From positions 885,501 through 949,500 of the forward strand of contig JAWUZG010000138.1 in the NCBI GenBank assembly GCA_036785705.1: 64,000 nt of DNA, in the 5' to 3' direction. The notes under the pieces were generated by a model that searched no databases, was not told the DNA's origin, and saw only the letters and a program-made list of their open reading frames with translations. Position numbers and translations under genes: made by a program. Positions 46,861 through 59,629 of this stretch are shown here, one piece after another. Origin of the DNA: Acanthornis magna (lineage: Eukaryota; Chordata; Aves; Passeriformes; Acanthizidae). The first letter of the stretch is position 1. Each line of letters starts with the position of its first letter.

Positions 46861-47625
46861 CAAGTATTGCCTTTGGCTACAAATAACTTCTTATACAAGA
46901 CTGGAATGATAGAAAACCAATTAGGCGCCACTAGAATAGATAAGAAACTGCTGTACTCTCCAGTTTTAAATGGAAATTCATCAGTGAGTGGCCATGTTTC
47001 TAATGGAGTCCTGGGGTTATCACAGATCTATCTCTATGGTGAGGTCAAAATCTGAAGAAGAGATCACTGAAATAAAAGACAGATCACCATTAGTAACCTA
47101 AATGAAAACAAGTAACATGTTTTAATAGGACCCATGTAGAGCTGAGCCATGTCCTGGGAGCTGCTGACACTGAAAAAGGCATGTGGAGCTGTGGGACCAT
47201 CAGCCAGCACAGACCCCTGTGCAGGAGTGTGGCAGAGAAGGGAAATGCCATATCTGGGGATATAAAAACAGGAGTATTTGAGATAAGGAGGAAGGGACTC
47301 CTCCTGCAGTTTCCATTTGTGATTGGTAGTTCAAGGAAGATGTTGTCACCAACAACTGGAGAAAACTGAGAAAAAGGACTCATTAAATGTTTGGAAAGCA
47401 CATCCATCCACTGGAGACTGGAGGAGACACTTTGCATTATCTGACATAAAGGAAGGTGACAGAGAGTTTTGATCACTCTGATGGACAGAAACATAAATAG
47501 AGTGAAAAAGCTGAGTTCAGTCCAGCAAACAAAGGCAATAAAACCCAGCAGAGAGATACTAAAGGTAGAGGAACTCAGACTAGACATAAACCACACTCAG
47601 CAGTGAGAGCAATTAACCAGTCGCA
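46861..47625 (+). mobile_element. Ancient CR1, RT and C-terminal part, right piece
   Basis: Successive remnants follow CR1 ORF2 order. NGNSSVSGHVSNGVLGLS stands for the (V)NG-S-----TSGVPQGSVLGP box. Later come gtcctgggagctgctgacac, gggaaatgccatatctgggg with tataaaaacaggagtattt, a 'caaggaagatgttg' piece, and gaactcagactagacataaa toward the 3' UTR. Deletions and stops are frequent, so it is a dead element. The 168-residue minus frame (47090-47596) is antisense to it and not a gene. Confidence 0.65.
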
Positions 47626-48543
47626 ACAGCACACTGAGAAATACGAAGCTCTCTGTTTCATTGGAAAATTTTACATGGTTTTTCTTTTCCTAGTATTTCT
47701 GTTCTAGTTTTAGAAAGTATCAGTTCTGGGAAGTCTTATGACCTGTGTTGTGCAAGGGGTCAGAAGTCAACACCTCAGTGGTCTCATTGGTTTTGTCATC
47801 GATTGCTCCGAGGGCCTCTGACACGATGTGCGCTCCCAGCTCAGCTGCCTGTGTCTGACACAAGAGGAAGGTTCAGAAAACAGGCTGATTTAGAAGTGAA
47901 ACAGAAGTTTGATGAAAAAGCAATGAACCCAGGACTGAATTTTCTGAAAACCTTGTTACTACAGCATTGCAGACACAGACTAATTCACTCAGCTTCGCAT
48001 TGATTCCTTCCCCTCTTTGGAGATGAGAGGCACACCCACGCAGACAAGACAGGCTCCTCTTATTGCTCTGTCTCCTGGGATGGAAGCATTGCTCAGATGA
48101 TATCTCTGGACTATTCCTGCAGCCACTGAACTCACTTCAGAAACATGCGGAGGTAAATCAGCACAAATCCCACTAGTGTGGACATTTAAAAATCAAGTTT
48201 CATGTCTTAAATGACTTCTGGTTTCATCCTGCCCATCACTCCCAGGTGCTAGGAGTAACAGAGACTCCCATGGCCCATCCCACTCAGCAGCTAATGTCAC
48301 TCTGTGCAGCACAGCTCTGTCCCCTGTCACCTCACCAGGAGGTACTGATGCTTTCCACTGACTAAGGAGATACCCAAGACTAAATGTAATGCCCAGAAGG
48401 TGAAGTGAGGAGAGATGAGCCCCCTAAGAGCTGTGTGTGCAGGCTGCTGAGCCAGCCTGTCCCCACTGGTCCTCTAATGGACTTTATGTCCCACCTGCCG
48501 GTTAGTTCTGATTCAGCTCTGAAAGTGCCCCAATGGTTTTAAA
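47626..48543. other. Unique sequence, no feature seen
   Basis: No repeat, exon or RNA gene is recognised. Confidence 0.5.
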
Positions 48544-48590
48544 CTCCTGATTTAAAATCCTAAATTCTCCTGATTTAAAACTCCTAAATT
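48544..48590. repeat. 23/24-bp tandem duplication
   Basis: ctcctgatttaaaa(t/ct) cctaaatt occurs twice head to tail (48544-48566, 48567-48590), differing by a single-base indel and a substitution. Confidence 0.85.
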
Positions 48591-51500
48591 CTTGAATATT
48601 TTCAAGAATTCACCTAGACACTTGGAAACAGAAGGGAAAAAGAATAGCAGCATGTGAATGAATGTGATTAATGGGCCATGGTTATTCTCAGATCCTTCTC
48701 CTTAATATAATTACTTCATTATAACATATCCATGTCATGGAACTTCTACAAACAAGTGCTGATGTCTGGCAGCTTGGACTCTTTAAAGTCCAGATCTTGG
48801 AGAGGAAAAGAAATTTGGAATGGAGAAAAATAGCAATCAGAGTTAAATGGTGAAATGGAGAGTTAATGTGTAGTGAGTAAAACTCCTTTTAGTGGAAAAT
48901 GTTTTTTGTGTTAACTTTTGTAAGAAAACAGTTTTCCATACTTGTCAGGCTTGAGAGTTAAAGCTAATGGTGTTAAAAAACAGAGTACTGGAAAATGTTC
49001 CCTTTGGTGTGATTTATTCAATGAGAGTTTGCTTGAAAAGTTATTTTGGCTAAGGGTGCTGGCTTTTAGCTAATGCTTGGAACACAGGTCCTTGCTGTGT
49101 TACTAGGATGGGGACAGCCCCAAATTTATGATTTCCCAATGAAGATTACCTTACCTATTTTGTTGTATTGTCGACCCTCTTTTGAATAGAATGCCACCCT
49201 TTAAATGTATTTTTTTTCCCTTCTGGAAAAACATATCGAGCAAATGCTGATCTCACTCTGCTTGGGACATGCTGGGATGCTCAGAGACAGAATTTGTGAG
49301 TTAATCTGCACTGAAAGCAGACTGAAAAGTGAGTTGAACTGTTTCTACCCATTCCATGGTAGTTAGCAAGGTAGTTAGAGCCTGAAATTTTTCATGTCAT
49401 ATTTGTATGGCCAAAAAAGGCTGTCCAGTAGCAGAGCTGTCTCTCCCTTGGCTGTGATGGAGGTAGAGGTTTATAAAGGAGCTGAGTGACAGCAGAAGCC
49501 TGACTGGGTGCTCTGGGGACCTTTCCTCAGCCAGTCCTGGCTGCCTGGTGACATACTGGGGAGGAAAGGGCTTTTCACCACTGCCCATCAAACCTACAGA
49601 CATGAAGCTGCTTGAACTGACAGCCTGCTTTCTCCTTACCCACCCCAGGGTGTTTAAAAAAATTATGCCTCTGATCCGTAGTGGGTAGAAGTTGAGGGCA
49701 GTTTCCCTTTTAACATCAGAGGGTTTTGTCTCTTGAAGAATCCTCTGGATTTTCATGGACTTGTGACGCTGATAAATTAGGTCTATCACTTCACTCTGCT
49801 TTCCCTGAATTAGGCTGTGGGGACATACATGTGTGTTTTGTTCTGACTATGGCTCATGTCCTTCTAAAGCAAAGGCTCATGAATGAGCTTTTGAAATCTG
49901 TCTGCCCTTTGTCCCCTTTTTCAGCCCCCTAATTTAGTGTTACTTTTTATAATTTGGACCTCTCAAAATATCTGAATTCTACCTAATAAAGAACCCTGTA
50001 AATATGGAGTCAGTGTAGGTTGGCAGAGGTCCACTGGCCTCCAAGAAAAGTTGGCACCATTTCAGAATCTATTCTGGTGTTTAGAATAAATTCATCGAGA
50101 CAGTCCAGAGAGGCAGAGATTAAAATTAAAAGTGTTGAAGGTCTGGTTTGGAGCCCACCCATGTCAGAAATTATATTTTCCTGAGCTCATATTGAGCAAG
50201 ACTGCATTGCATGGCTTTTTCAGAAGATAGCCATAAACATCTTGAGATTCCATGTGCTCCCTGGGCACGTGGATGTACAGTTCCTGTGTTTAATGCACAG
50301 TTTTGGAACTGCTGCTCTTTCTAGCCCTCCCATTTGCTTTATCCTGTTTGGATTCTGGAGAGTCCGGTTGCAAAGAGAAAACAGACCATGGAGCCCTCAC
50401 TGTGAACATCTGAAAATGCAGTTTGTGCCTGGTTTAAAGGATTCCCAGTGATGATTTTAATCCTTCAGTGAATTAAACCCTGAATGATACCCCTGTGACC
50501 CCAGTGCTGTGGGGCTTTGAGGGACAGCAGTATCTGGAAGCTTTTGGATGTGTGGGATTTCAGCTTCTGCAGTGAGAGGTTTGTAAGGCAGAGTTGGAGC
50601 CTCTCACCCTCCTCCAGCTACACCTCACTGTAGACACAGCAATGATCTTGCTTGGATGGATTCTGGGACCAGCAGCAGCAGATTAGACCTAGGGAAGAAT
50701 GTTGATTATGTCCACCTTCACATCTGTCCAAGAGAGGCTTTGTTAATGTTACAGCTGAGTCAGATTTCCCTGACTTTGGTAGATGGACGTGTTTATCCTG
50801 GAGACAATTCCACATTTCTCACTTTGTGAGTTCTGAGAACCCGTATTTACCAGTTCAAGGGGCTGGGGATAGCAAAGAAGGCAACAAGATCCACATGGAT
50901 AAAGTCATTAAACTACTACTTTGGCATGTATTTCTTGAAGAGTGTTGGAAGATTTTCATATTGACAAGGATTTGAGCAAAAATGTTCACCATGTGGTTCC
51001 CAGAATGGTTCCTAAATCCAGCTTTGGGTCCTGTCAAAAAAGAAGATTGATTTCTGCTGGGACAGAAGAGCTGCATCTTTGAATTGCAAGTGCTGCGGGT
51101 GCAGAGAGCCTGAATGCCCAGATGTGGAGTCAGATCCCAGCTTTGTGCTCCTACAGTTGAAGCCCAGGGACCAGGTGACTGTTTTCTGCAAACTCTGTTG
51201 CTCATGGATGTTTTCACTGGTATGAAAGCTTTCTAAGAAGACTGATTTCAAGTTACCCTCCTACTCATCCTCTGTGCCAGCCCTTAGGACAAATAAAACT
51301 AACCCCAAAATGGACTGACCTCCTTGCCCATACCGAGTTTTCTGTTCAGCTCAATTTATGAGCATGAATTTGGACTGATCATTGCTGTGCCTGACTGGGT
51401 TCAGAGCCATCTGCCTTGTGCTAGGATTCCATGTGCTGCCTCTTCAGCCAGACTTCAGATGGTTGTTCTGGCAGGAGAAGGACAGGTTCTCAGTTACATG

Positions 51501-52526
51501 GTAGTAATAAATGGATTTCCAAATGGAAGGAAATTATATTGTTATCTATTTGGAAACACTCTGTGTGGAAAGGAAAAATGTACCAAATGTGTTGAGCTTT
51601 ATTATTATTATAACCCATCATCTTCTCTTGAAAGTAGAGGTGGCCTTCAAAAGAGTCCAAACTGCAAGGAATTTATCTCTTTTTTCCCCAGAAATATGTT
51701 TGCTTTTAATGACATTTTCATCTATAAAAGCTAAAAATAACATGCCTTATTAAGTTCAAAGCACTGTGGGACACAGTTTGCTCTTTCTGGCTGAGAAGGT
51801 AAAATTTTTCTCTGAGAGGATCACGTTTTCCGTTGGGTTTGATGTTTTATCTGCCTGCCAGCTGCAATTCTGTGTGTCTGTGGAAAATGGAGGGGACCAT
51901 CCACAAATCTGGGTCTCTGAAGAGCTGATGTCTCATTCCTACATGGAGAAAAGTTGTTGTTGTCTCCCCCTTTTGTCAGGAGGAGAGTGAATGATGCCAA
52001 CACAGCTGAGATGAGTGTTCAAGTCAGTCACTCTGGTCTGTACCTGAACTTTTCAAACCTTTGGTTTCATCAGAAGATGTTTCTAGTTGCAGTCTAGCAT
52101 TGTATAGTAAAAGTCACTGGGCAACTGCCCAGCTACTGCTTTGGTTTGGAAAGGGAGGGTGAAACTACAACAATTTCAAACACGTGGCACCTCAATGCAC
52201 TGTGCTGCCACTTGGTCCTCAGTACAGGCAAGAAGTGTCATTTCCTCTATCCATGATCTCATCTTGGTCGTTCCTAGAATTGTACCTGAAGAGGGAGGGA
52301 AATACAGTGCAGCCCAGCACATTACAGCTTAGCAAATGGCACTGCTTAATAAATGGTGTCAGGAGTGCATGATTCAAGGAAGGAAGGCAGGAGGTGGTGC
52401 AAGGAGGTCAGGATGTGAGCCCAAGGCTGGGCTGGAATGGCCAGGAGTGGCCTGGAGGAACAGAGTGCTGGAGCACTGGGTGGGAGGCTGAGCAGAAAAC
52501 TCGAGACTTGAAGAAAAGATGATTAA
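48591..52526. other. Unique non-coding sequence
   Basis: About 3.9 kb without a recognised repeat. Frames up to 136 residues (51324-51734 plus, 49397-49789 minus) carry no domain. This is the longest stretch with nothing I can name. Confidence 0.5.
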
Positions 52527-52606
52527 TGGAGCCCTGCCGTGGGCAGGGACACCTTCCAACAGACCTGGCTGCTCAGGGCCCCATTCAGCATGGCTTTGAC
52601 TGCTCC
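52527..52606 (-). mobile_element. CR1 LINE fragment, minus strand
   Basis: tggagccctgccgtgggcag, then gacaccttccaacagacctg and a decayed continuation. This is the internal part of the CR1 3' UTR; the extreme terminus is missing or worn. Confidence 0.75.
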
Positions 52607-53929
52607 GTAATGCTCCATAATTCACTGGATGCTCCATAGGTGTTTCGGAGTGGCTGCAGCCAAGCCAGTGTGTGCCACCCTTGGGATCCCAGCTCAGATG
52701 GGGCAATGCAGATCTGGTCTGGGAGCTGAGGGGTTTGTCCTGAGCTGTGATCATCGCACTGCACAGGTGAGTGTGCCTGCAGCAGCACCAATACACATCT
52801 TCCAGACGACCTTCAGTTTAAATCCTCACCTCAGCTTGTACTCAAATCTTTGTCACATACACCTGGGCTCAGATTGAACCAGATCAGATTTTCTCTTACT
52901 TACTGAGATGCATCTGAGCTGTTTCCAATTTCTCATCTCGTACTGATTGTTTTAAGACAGTCACAGATGTAGTTCAGTGCAGGTAACCTGTCTTCTGGAG
53001 GGTGGTAAAAGGAACCAGAATATTATACACAAGGGCAGTCTCAACCCTTCTCTTTTTATTGCAACAACGGGATGTGGTTTTAGAATGTTAAGGTGTATAT
53101 TAAGTATTTTAAAGTAAAAAAATAATCATTGTGGAGTGATTTTGCTATTGATGAACTCTCCAGTATTTTCTCCATTCCCCATGTGAGTTCTCGCCTTGAT
53201 CAGGAGTCTTTCTTAGCTCTGCTCCAAAGCACTGAGTTTTTTACATTCTGATCTGCTTTAGGTTACATGTGGTGATTAGACAGAGAAAAATATAAAAATC
53301 AGCAGTGGGAGTAATTTGTGAGGGGTAATCACCACGTAACAGTTAGTTGGTCATGGTGTTGCAGGACATCTTTGCCTCCATAATTAGGCACTTATTTCCC
53401 AGGAAACCTTTTGCCCCTTTCACGAGTTTCTGAAAGATTGTGTGGGGGTTGAAATGTTTTGCAGCTGATCTATATGAAACACCATCAGGTTAAAGGAAAA
53501 GAAAAGCCATGTTTGTTGGATTATGGTTTCCAAATCCTTCACCTTTTGGAGAGGGCAGGAAGGGGATTGGAGAGGAAATCACGACTGGAGCAATTAATCT
53601 CGCTGTAGCTAGGACAGCCCTCAACACACACTGACACTGATTTATGAGCAAGGCTGTAATATTTTTCTACTCCATCTTGTGCAGGAGAAAAGTTAGATCT
53701 GCCCCAGCGTGAGCTGGCATCATTCCATGGGATCTGATGGTCTCACCAGCTTTTCTGAGGGCAGTTTGTACCATTGTTGGGAGACATGAGTACCAATGCT
53801 GGTCCTTTGTCTTGCCTGCAATGGGAATGTTTAATTTGAGGTGTGCAGGAAGATCCAGAGCCGTTCTCACCATTGACTGCCTGTGAACTGTGGGGAAATG
53901 GGTGAGGTTCCTCTGTGGGTTCAGCTCTG
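52607..53929. other. Unique sequence, AT-rich in part
   Basis: The part at 53400-53660 (gagcaattaatctcgctgta) could be conserved. No gene or repeat is recognised. Confidence 0.45.
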
Positions 53930-54170
53930 GATCAAAACAGAGCTCTAGAAAGCTGTAGCTGTTCCTGTCCCTTGTTCCCCGGGAGCAGAGCCTGACCCTC
54001 ACCTGGTTCCACCCTCCCATCAGGGAGTTGTGGAGAGGAAGAAGGTCCCCCCTGAGCCTCCTTTTCTCCAGGCTGAGCCCCCCCAGCTCCCTCAGCTGCT
54101 CCTGGTGCTCCAGCCCACTCTGCCTGGCATGGAATGATTTCTACAGCCTTTTGCCAGATGGAGGGAGCTG
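53930..54170 (-). mobile_element. CR1 LINE, minus strand, ORF2 C-terminal part
   Basis: The plus strand shows the reverse complement of the CR1 segment with gaaggtcccccctgagcctc, cttttctccaggctgagccc, ccagctccctcagctgctcc and ctcctggtgctccag. The same subfamily lies in opposite orientation at 19.8-20.0 kb. The 3' terminus is missing or unrecognisable, so the fragment is internal. Confidence 0.88.
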
Positions 54171-55429
54171 AGGAAGGAAACCCCCCTTGCTTCCTCCCAC
54201 CTGCACCAGCACATTTACCACAGTTCAACTCTGTAAATCAAAATATTTGCTGTACATCTGACCCATAATTCATGTTATCTTCAGCCAACATGCTCCTGGT
54301 GAGCCAAGCACAAGGTTGTAGAGGATGGAGGTAGTGTTGGTGCTGATGAGTGACATCCTTGATGGCCTTACAGGTTTTTTCTAACTTGAGTGATGGTTCC
54401 ATAGGGAGGAGCTGCCAAAAACTCCCAGAAACCCCATGAGGATGTTGGGCATCTGAGCTCCTGGTGCCAGGAAAGGGTTTGATTAGGTAGTTCAGGCCTC
54501 CTTTACATGTAATTTGCATGCATGCAGTAATTTGAGAGGGGTGATTTTTTAAGTGAAAAGACTCAACTCTGGTTTTACACACTGTTCAGAGAGAATTTTG
54601 CTCATTTGTTCAGTTTGGACAGGAACATGTTTGTTGAGCTAAGATTAAAGACTAGATGTGAGACTGAGGAACACAGCTGGGTATCATTTTTATCCAACTC
54701 TAAATTCAGGTGCTTTAGAGCTTGGACCAGTTCAAACCATTACAGATGCTGGTGGGACAGTGTTTGGTCTAATTTCACCTTTCTCAGCCATTTTGAAATT
54801 CAAGATTGCTGAAGATTTCTGCTGAAATGCAAACAGCATTTTTGCCTCTAATCTCATTCGTTTCCTGCAGCTGCCTTTGTCTCCATCTTTCATCCAAATC
54901 CAGACAGAGGTTTCCACAAGATCTTAAGCAGCCTTAGAACATTTCTCAGGATGGTTTTCATTTCTGCTTACCTCTGCCCTTCTCCAATCCAACTAGGAGC
55001 TGAGGTTTCCAAATACCCTGAAGAAAAGCTATTCTTGTGATTTTGCTACAAGCTTCAGGGAAAGTCATACCGAATATTTCTAGAGATTTTCCCCAGATTT
55101 GGGGAATTTTCAGTCTTGCTTCCCACATCTTGAAGCTTTAGACAGCTTATCAAAATATAGATGCTGAACTGAATTACTGTGAACTGAATTACTTCAAGTG
55201 AACTACTTGAAGGTTTCCTGTCACTAAAAATAAATTTGGGTATCAAACTTGGAGCTAACGGGGGAGAGGGGGTAGATTAAAACCACTTGTGTCAGATCTG
55301 GTGCAGGGCAATGTCCCATTGAAGCCAAAGGACAGACATCAGAGGAGAAAAGTCAGTCCTGGACACACAAAAATGTCCTTCCCAAAGTTAAGCCTGTTCT
55401 AACTTACCTGCAAAAACTTTTCTTCCATT
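54171..55429. other. Unique sequence, no feature seen
   Basis: A local 13-bp repeat (gaactgaattact, twice at about 55164-55194) is the only structure. No gene is seen. Confidence 0.5.
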
Positions 55430-55459
55430 AAAAAAACCAAAAAACAAAAAAACAACAAC
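55430..55459. repeat. A/C-only low-complexity tract
   Basis: Thirty bases of A with C interruptions (aaaaaaaccaaaaaacaaaa type), similar to the tracts at 3.8 and 12.4 kb. Confidence 0.8.
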
Positions 55460-55989
55460 GTATTTTAATTAAATACAAATTTCTGTGGTATATATCTGCT
55501 GCTTTCAAAAAACATCCATGCTTTAGCAGTAACTCAAAGCCAGAACATCGTGGCTCAACAGAACTATTTACATTTGAAAGCTTTTCAGTTGAAAATGTGT
55601 ATGTTTTGGAATTGAAAATCCATTTTACGGCTTTCATTTTTATGGGAACACTGGAAAAAATTCTACTTCAGGGAAGGACTATTCTGACTCTAGTAAGATT
55701 TTTATTCTCGGAACCAAGCACTGTTTTCTCAAAGAGACATTTTTACACATAGTTTCTCATGTATTTTTCTTCCCTCTTGCCCCTCAGACCATTTCCCTTG
55801 ACTTGCTTAACCCTATTTGAAAACCACTATGAGAAATGGGTTTTGTGTTGCTGGCTCTGTTGCCTGGCTCACTGTTTTGGGCAGTTAAACAAACATCCTG
55901 GAGAGCTCTGTGGCCTGACTGCAGCCACAAAACTGCAGGTTTCACAAGGGAAGCAATCTGAAAGGTTATTTTCAGGCCTGAGATACACA
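55460..55989. other. Unique sequence, no feature seen
   Basis: AT-rich to mixed. Two opposed frames at 55759-56025 overlap without domains. Confidence 0.5.
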
Positions 55990-56245
55990 CCAGCACTTTA
56001 TCCACCTGAGCCTAGCCTCCGCTGAACGATCAGGTGCTATGGGCAGGGCGAGCCCCAATGTTTTTAATATAAATGACAAGATGAGAGGCCAAATGCTGAC
56101 TGGATTTAATAATCTGTCAAGTGCAATGATTAACCCTAAATATTTTGTAGTCAGTCCCAGAGTGGAATTTCTGCTTAGAAATAAGGCCATCAGCCATGGG
56201 CATTTATTTGGTGGCAGCCGTGGCCATGCTGTGCACAGCAACTGA
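55990..56245. other. Possible conserved non-coding element
   Basis: Repeat-free sequence with retained CpGs (tccgctgaacgatc, ggcgagc, gccgtgg) and AT-rich cores (gtttttaatataaatgac, gatttaataatctgtc, gcaatgattaaccc). Enhancer-like texture only. Confidence 0.3.
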
Positions 56246-57719
56246 GGAAATTCTGGTTATGTTTAGAGCTGTTGGTAGGGACAGACGATGAGCTGTTAAA
56301 TCACTGCACAGCTCACCAGGCATGGGCAGGTGCTCCCAGCCTGCAGTGGGGTTCTCCTTCCCCTGGAGAGCCACTGTGGGCTGGGGATGTGTGGCTTTCC
56401 ACAAATGCTGTGATTTTGTGTGGCCAAGGTGCTGCTGCCTTTGCTCTCTGCAGGCTGGGGTTCTTTCCCTGCTGCACTCACCTCCTTTCCCTTTAGGGTG
56501 CTGCTGACAGGGTCTTTTTTTGTTGTTTTTTGGCAGAAATTCACGCTGGCTTCTTGTGCACTGGAAGACTGAAGGGTAGATGGCAGAACCAGACTGAGTG
56601 CCTGGTGGGGGACATTTTCCTTCTGGAGTTGGCCTCTTGTATTTCTCACATGTGAGTTTAGTTTGCAGCCCAGATCCACGTCAGAGCAGGCAGCAAAACT
56701 AAATTTCCAGTGGCTTCAGTGACCCCACACTATCTCATCTCAGTATTAATCTTTTAGGGTCACATAGGCAGTGGTTGGCACCAGCATAATAGGGAAAATA
56801 GTATTTCTTTTGCCTGCTCTGCTCTGGTGAATTGGCACATCAAGAACTGGAGTGCAGCACCAGTGATGTCAGAAAGACAATTTGAATCAAATAATGCACT
56901 TCTCCACAAATATTCAGCTATTTTCCTCTGTATGGGGGGCAGCAAACAATAATATAAACACAGAAGGAGGAGAAGACAGAACAGGGAGAGGACATTGGAA
57001 GTTACACGCAATGTACATGTATTTATGACACACTGTACATTGAAACTCTAGCAGTGGTGCTGGGCAGAGAGTCCTTGCAGAGCCATTCTTTGAGTGCTCA
57101 CAAATGCCTATCAAGCAGTGCTGGGGCTCAGTGTTCAGCAGACAATATGGAGGAAGCTTGACAAATGAGATTTGTTAGAGCAGACACTGCAGAAAGTCAG
57201 GGCCATGAAAAATGTGAGCCTAATACTGATTATTTATTGTGTGCTGGGATTTCCTGATGGGCTATTTCAGGAGCCCTGTGTGACTTAGTTTGGGTAAAGA
57301 TCTTCCTGAAGCAATGTTGATAAGCTCCTCTGAAACCTGAGAAGGGTAAAAAAATCTGAAGACACTGATGCTGCCTCTGAAGTTGGGCGTGCATCTACTT
57401 GATTTGGGATTGCGTTCCAGTGAAAAGAAGGTGAAAGAAAAGAAAGTGCCCACATGGCTTACAGTGGGGCAGCAGGGTGTAAATTGGGTTTATTTAAAAA
57501 ATAAAACATATTGTAAAAATCCTCCGTGCTCTCAAATCTCTCATATTGACTGTGGAATCCTGGCTGCAGCCATTCTGCATCAGTTTGATCAAATTATGCC
57601 TCTTGTTCATGACTGAACTTGAACCCCACCACTTTTAAGGGAAAAAAGTGGTGTGATGCCCTGGATTCTTTCTGCTTGATAGTATCAGGCAGCCTTTCCA
57701 CGATCTCTCTGAGAAGCAG
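56246..57719. other. Unique sequence, no feature seen
   Basis: Frames at 56272-56679 overlap on both strands without domains. No repeat is recognised. Confidence 0.5.
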
Positions 57720-57990
57720 CACTTGCTGCTTCCACATGACAGAAGAAAAATGTTTTAAAGAGCAGTATTAATAATAATAGCAACATTAAAATGTAGGGAA
57801 GGATTACAAAGGTAATTCTGAGATCTTTCTCAGTAATGCAGGCTATTAACAAAAGATAATCACCTGTAAGTTAGGCACCTTTAGCCCTGGAGTAAAACGG
57901 AGGCACAATTATTCAATGCAGTGCAGAAGTAATTTAAACAGAGATGGATGAGCAGTCACCTCTCTCGGTTCTTGCTTGGGCAACCAGCCA
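57720..57990. other. Possible conserved non-coding element
   Basis: AT-rich repeat-free sequence with attaataataatagc, aagataatcacctg and cacaattattcaatgc. Evidence is compositional. Confidence 0.25.
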
Positions 57991-59585
57991 GGGCCATGTT
58001 CAAAAGGGAAGAAAACTCAATGGAAAAAACGGCAGCAATAAGTAAGTCATTCCCAGTGTCCTTCTCTCAGTTTTTCAATCGAATCTAAAGTCATTCACTC
58101 TTTGGAGCACAAAAAGTGAAAGGGGGAAAAACAGGGGAATCATGTTGAAAAGCAGTTCTTCATGTTCCTTTGATGAGTAGCATTTGAAAGCTCTTTTACT
58201 CTGGACAGCCATAAAACGTCTAGGTCCATTCTCTGTGTCAGAGCGCAAGGGTTTTGTCATCAGAAACCATTGGCCACGTGGCTTCATAATTTCATTCTTG
58301 TTGTGTCTGTGGCCGAGGGGCAGCCTGGAGAACGAGGTGGGATGAGCTTTGTATGGAAAACATACTGTGTCCACTGAAAGAGGGCTTAGCAGCCAAAGAA
58401 ATTGTCATCAGCATGGCCAAAAGGACGTGGCTGCTGGGTTAATTAATTTATGTGCATAGGAAACCTTTCTGTGCTGGAAACCGGAGTTTCTTTCTTCACA
58501 ACAACTGCTGTGGGATCCCTGGCCTTGTGTCCATGTCCTTCTTCCCAGACACTGGCCTGAGGCTGCTGGAGTACAAGGGCTTGCTGGATTTTGTCAAGTT
58601 GATAGCTTGCTGGTTTTGTTGTTTAAAAGGGTTGTTGGAGTTTTATGCTGGGCAGAAGGCATGTGTGGACTCTGGAAGCAGTTAAGAGATTGCAAAAGTT
58701 GTTTCTAAAGGCTTTTCAAGCAGCAAAGATGAGCGGCTGGGGCCCTTGGAAGTGCCCAAGGCAGGGCTGTCGCCACATACAAGTCCCCTGGACAAGCTGA
58801 CACTGACTCACCATCTGAACTTGCATTCAAGCACATAAAATTCCCACTCTTAATATTCCCACTGATTTTCTTTCCCACAGAAAGAAGCACTGGAGCTGGG
58901 CATCCAAGCCCCTCCATTGTCTCTGTGCTGCCTCCACGACCAGCAGCAGGAGGACAGGCAGGCACAGGATGAAGAGAGACTGGCAAGCCTTGCAGCACAT
59001 GGCTCAGCCTGGCTCTTGCTCTGGAGCAGCTGAAGAAGTCCACGAGAGATTAGCAGGTATGGGAAATTGCAAACAGAATAAACTTCTTGGAAACAAAACT
59101 GAGATTTGCTGTGAGAGGCATTGTGAGTGGCTTCTAATCCACTAACCAATGGGAGAAGTCCAGTCCAGCCCAGTACAGAGTGGGATAAATTCTGTGTTTC
59201 TGTTTTATGTCACGTCTGTGCAAGAAGGGGCCTTGTGTGCTCATTCCTGTGCTGTTTCCGAGTGCCTCTGTCTGGACTATTGCCTACCTTGGCGTTATAA
59301 ACATCATGGCAGGAGCACAGTACACGATTATTCTCAGAGATATTACCACAGTGTTAGCTCCGATGACTTCTTTTCCATTGCACAGGCTCCTTACCAAAAG
59401 CTCCTGAGCTGGTGGCCTGCCTGGTCCAGACACCCCAAAATCCCATTTGTGGTGTTGCTGCTGGGTGCAAACATCCGTGTCGTGGAGTATGGCTTGTGTG
59501 AGAGCAGTGCTGCCCAGGGAGTCCTTCAGAGGAGTTTGAAGGACGTGTGGGAGCCTGTGAACGTCCACCAAGAGTGGACATTGTT
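57991..59585. other. Unique sequence, no feature seen
   Basis: The 163-residue plus frame (59149-59640) and its 117-residue antisense partner overlap. I recognise neither as a protein. Confidence 0.45.
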
Positions 59586-59629
59586 TTGGACAAGATTTCC
59601 CTGGACATTGGACAAGGTTTCCTTGAGCT
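59586..59629. repeat. 22-bp tandem duplication
   Basis: ttggacaagatttccctgga(ca) is followed at once by ttggacaaggtttccttgag(ct): two copies with four or five differences. Confidence 0.75.

Noticed and set aside
47090..47596. 168-residue minus-strand frame
   Set aside because: It is antisense to a decayed CR1 reverse-transcriptase region on the plus strand.
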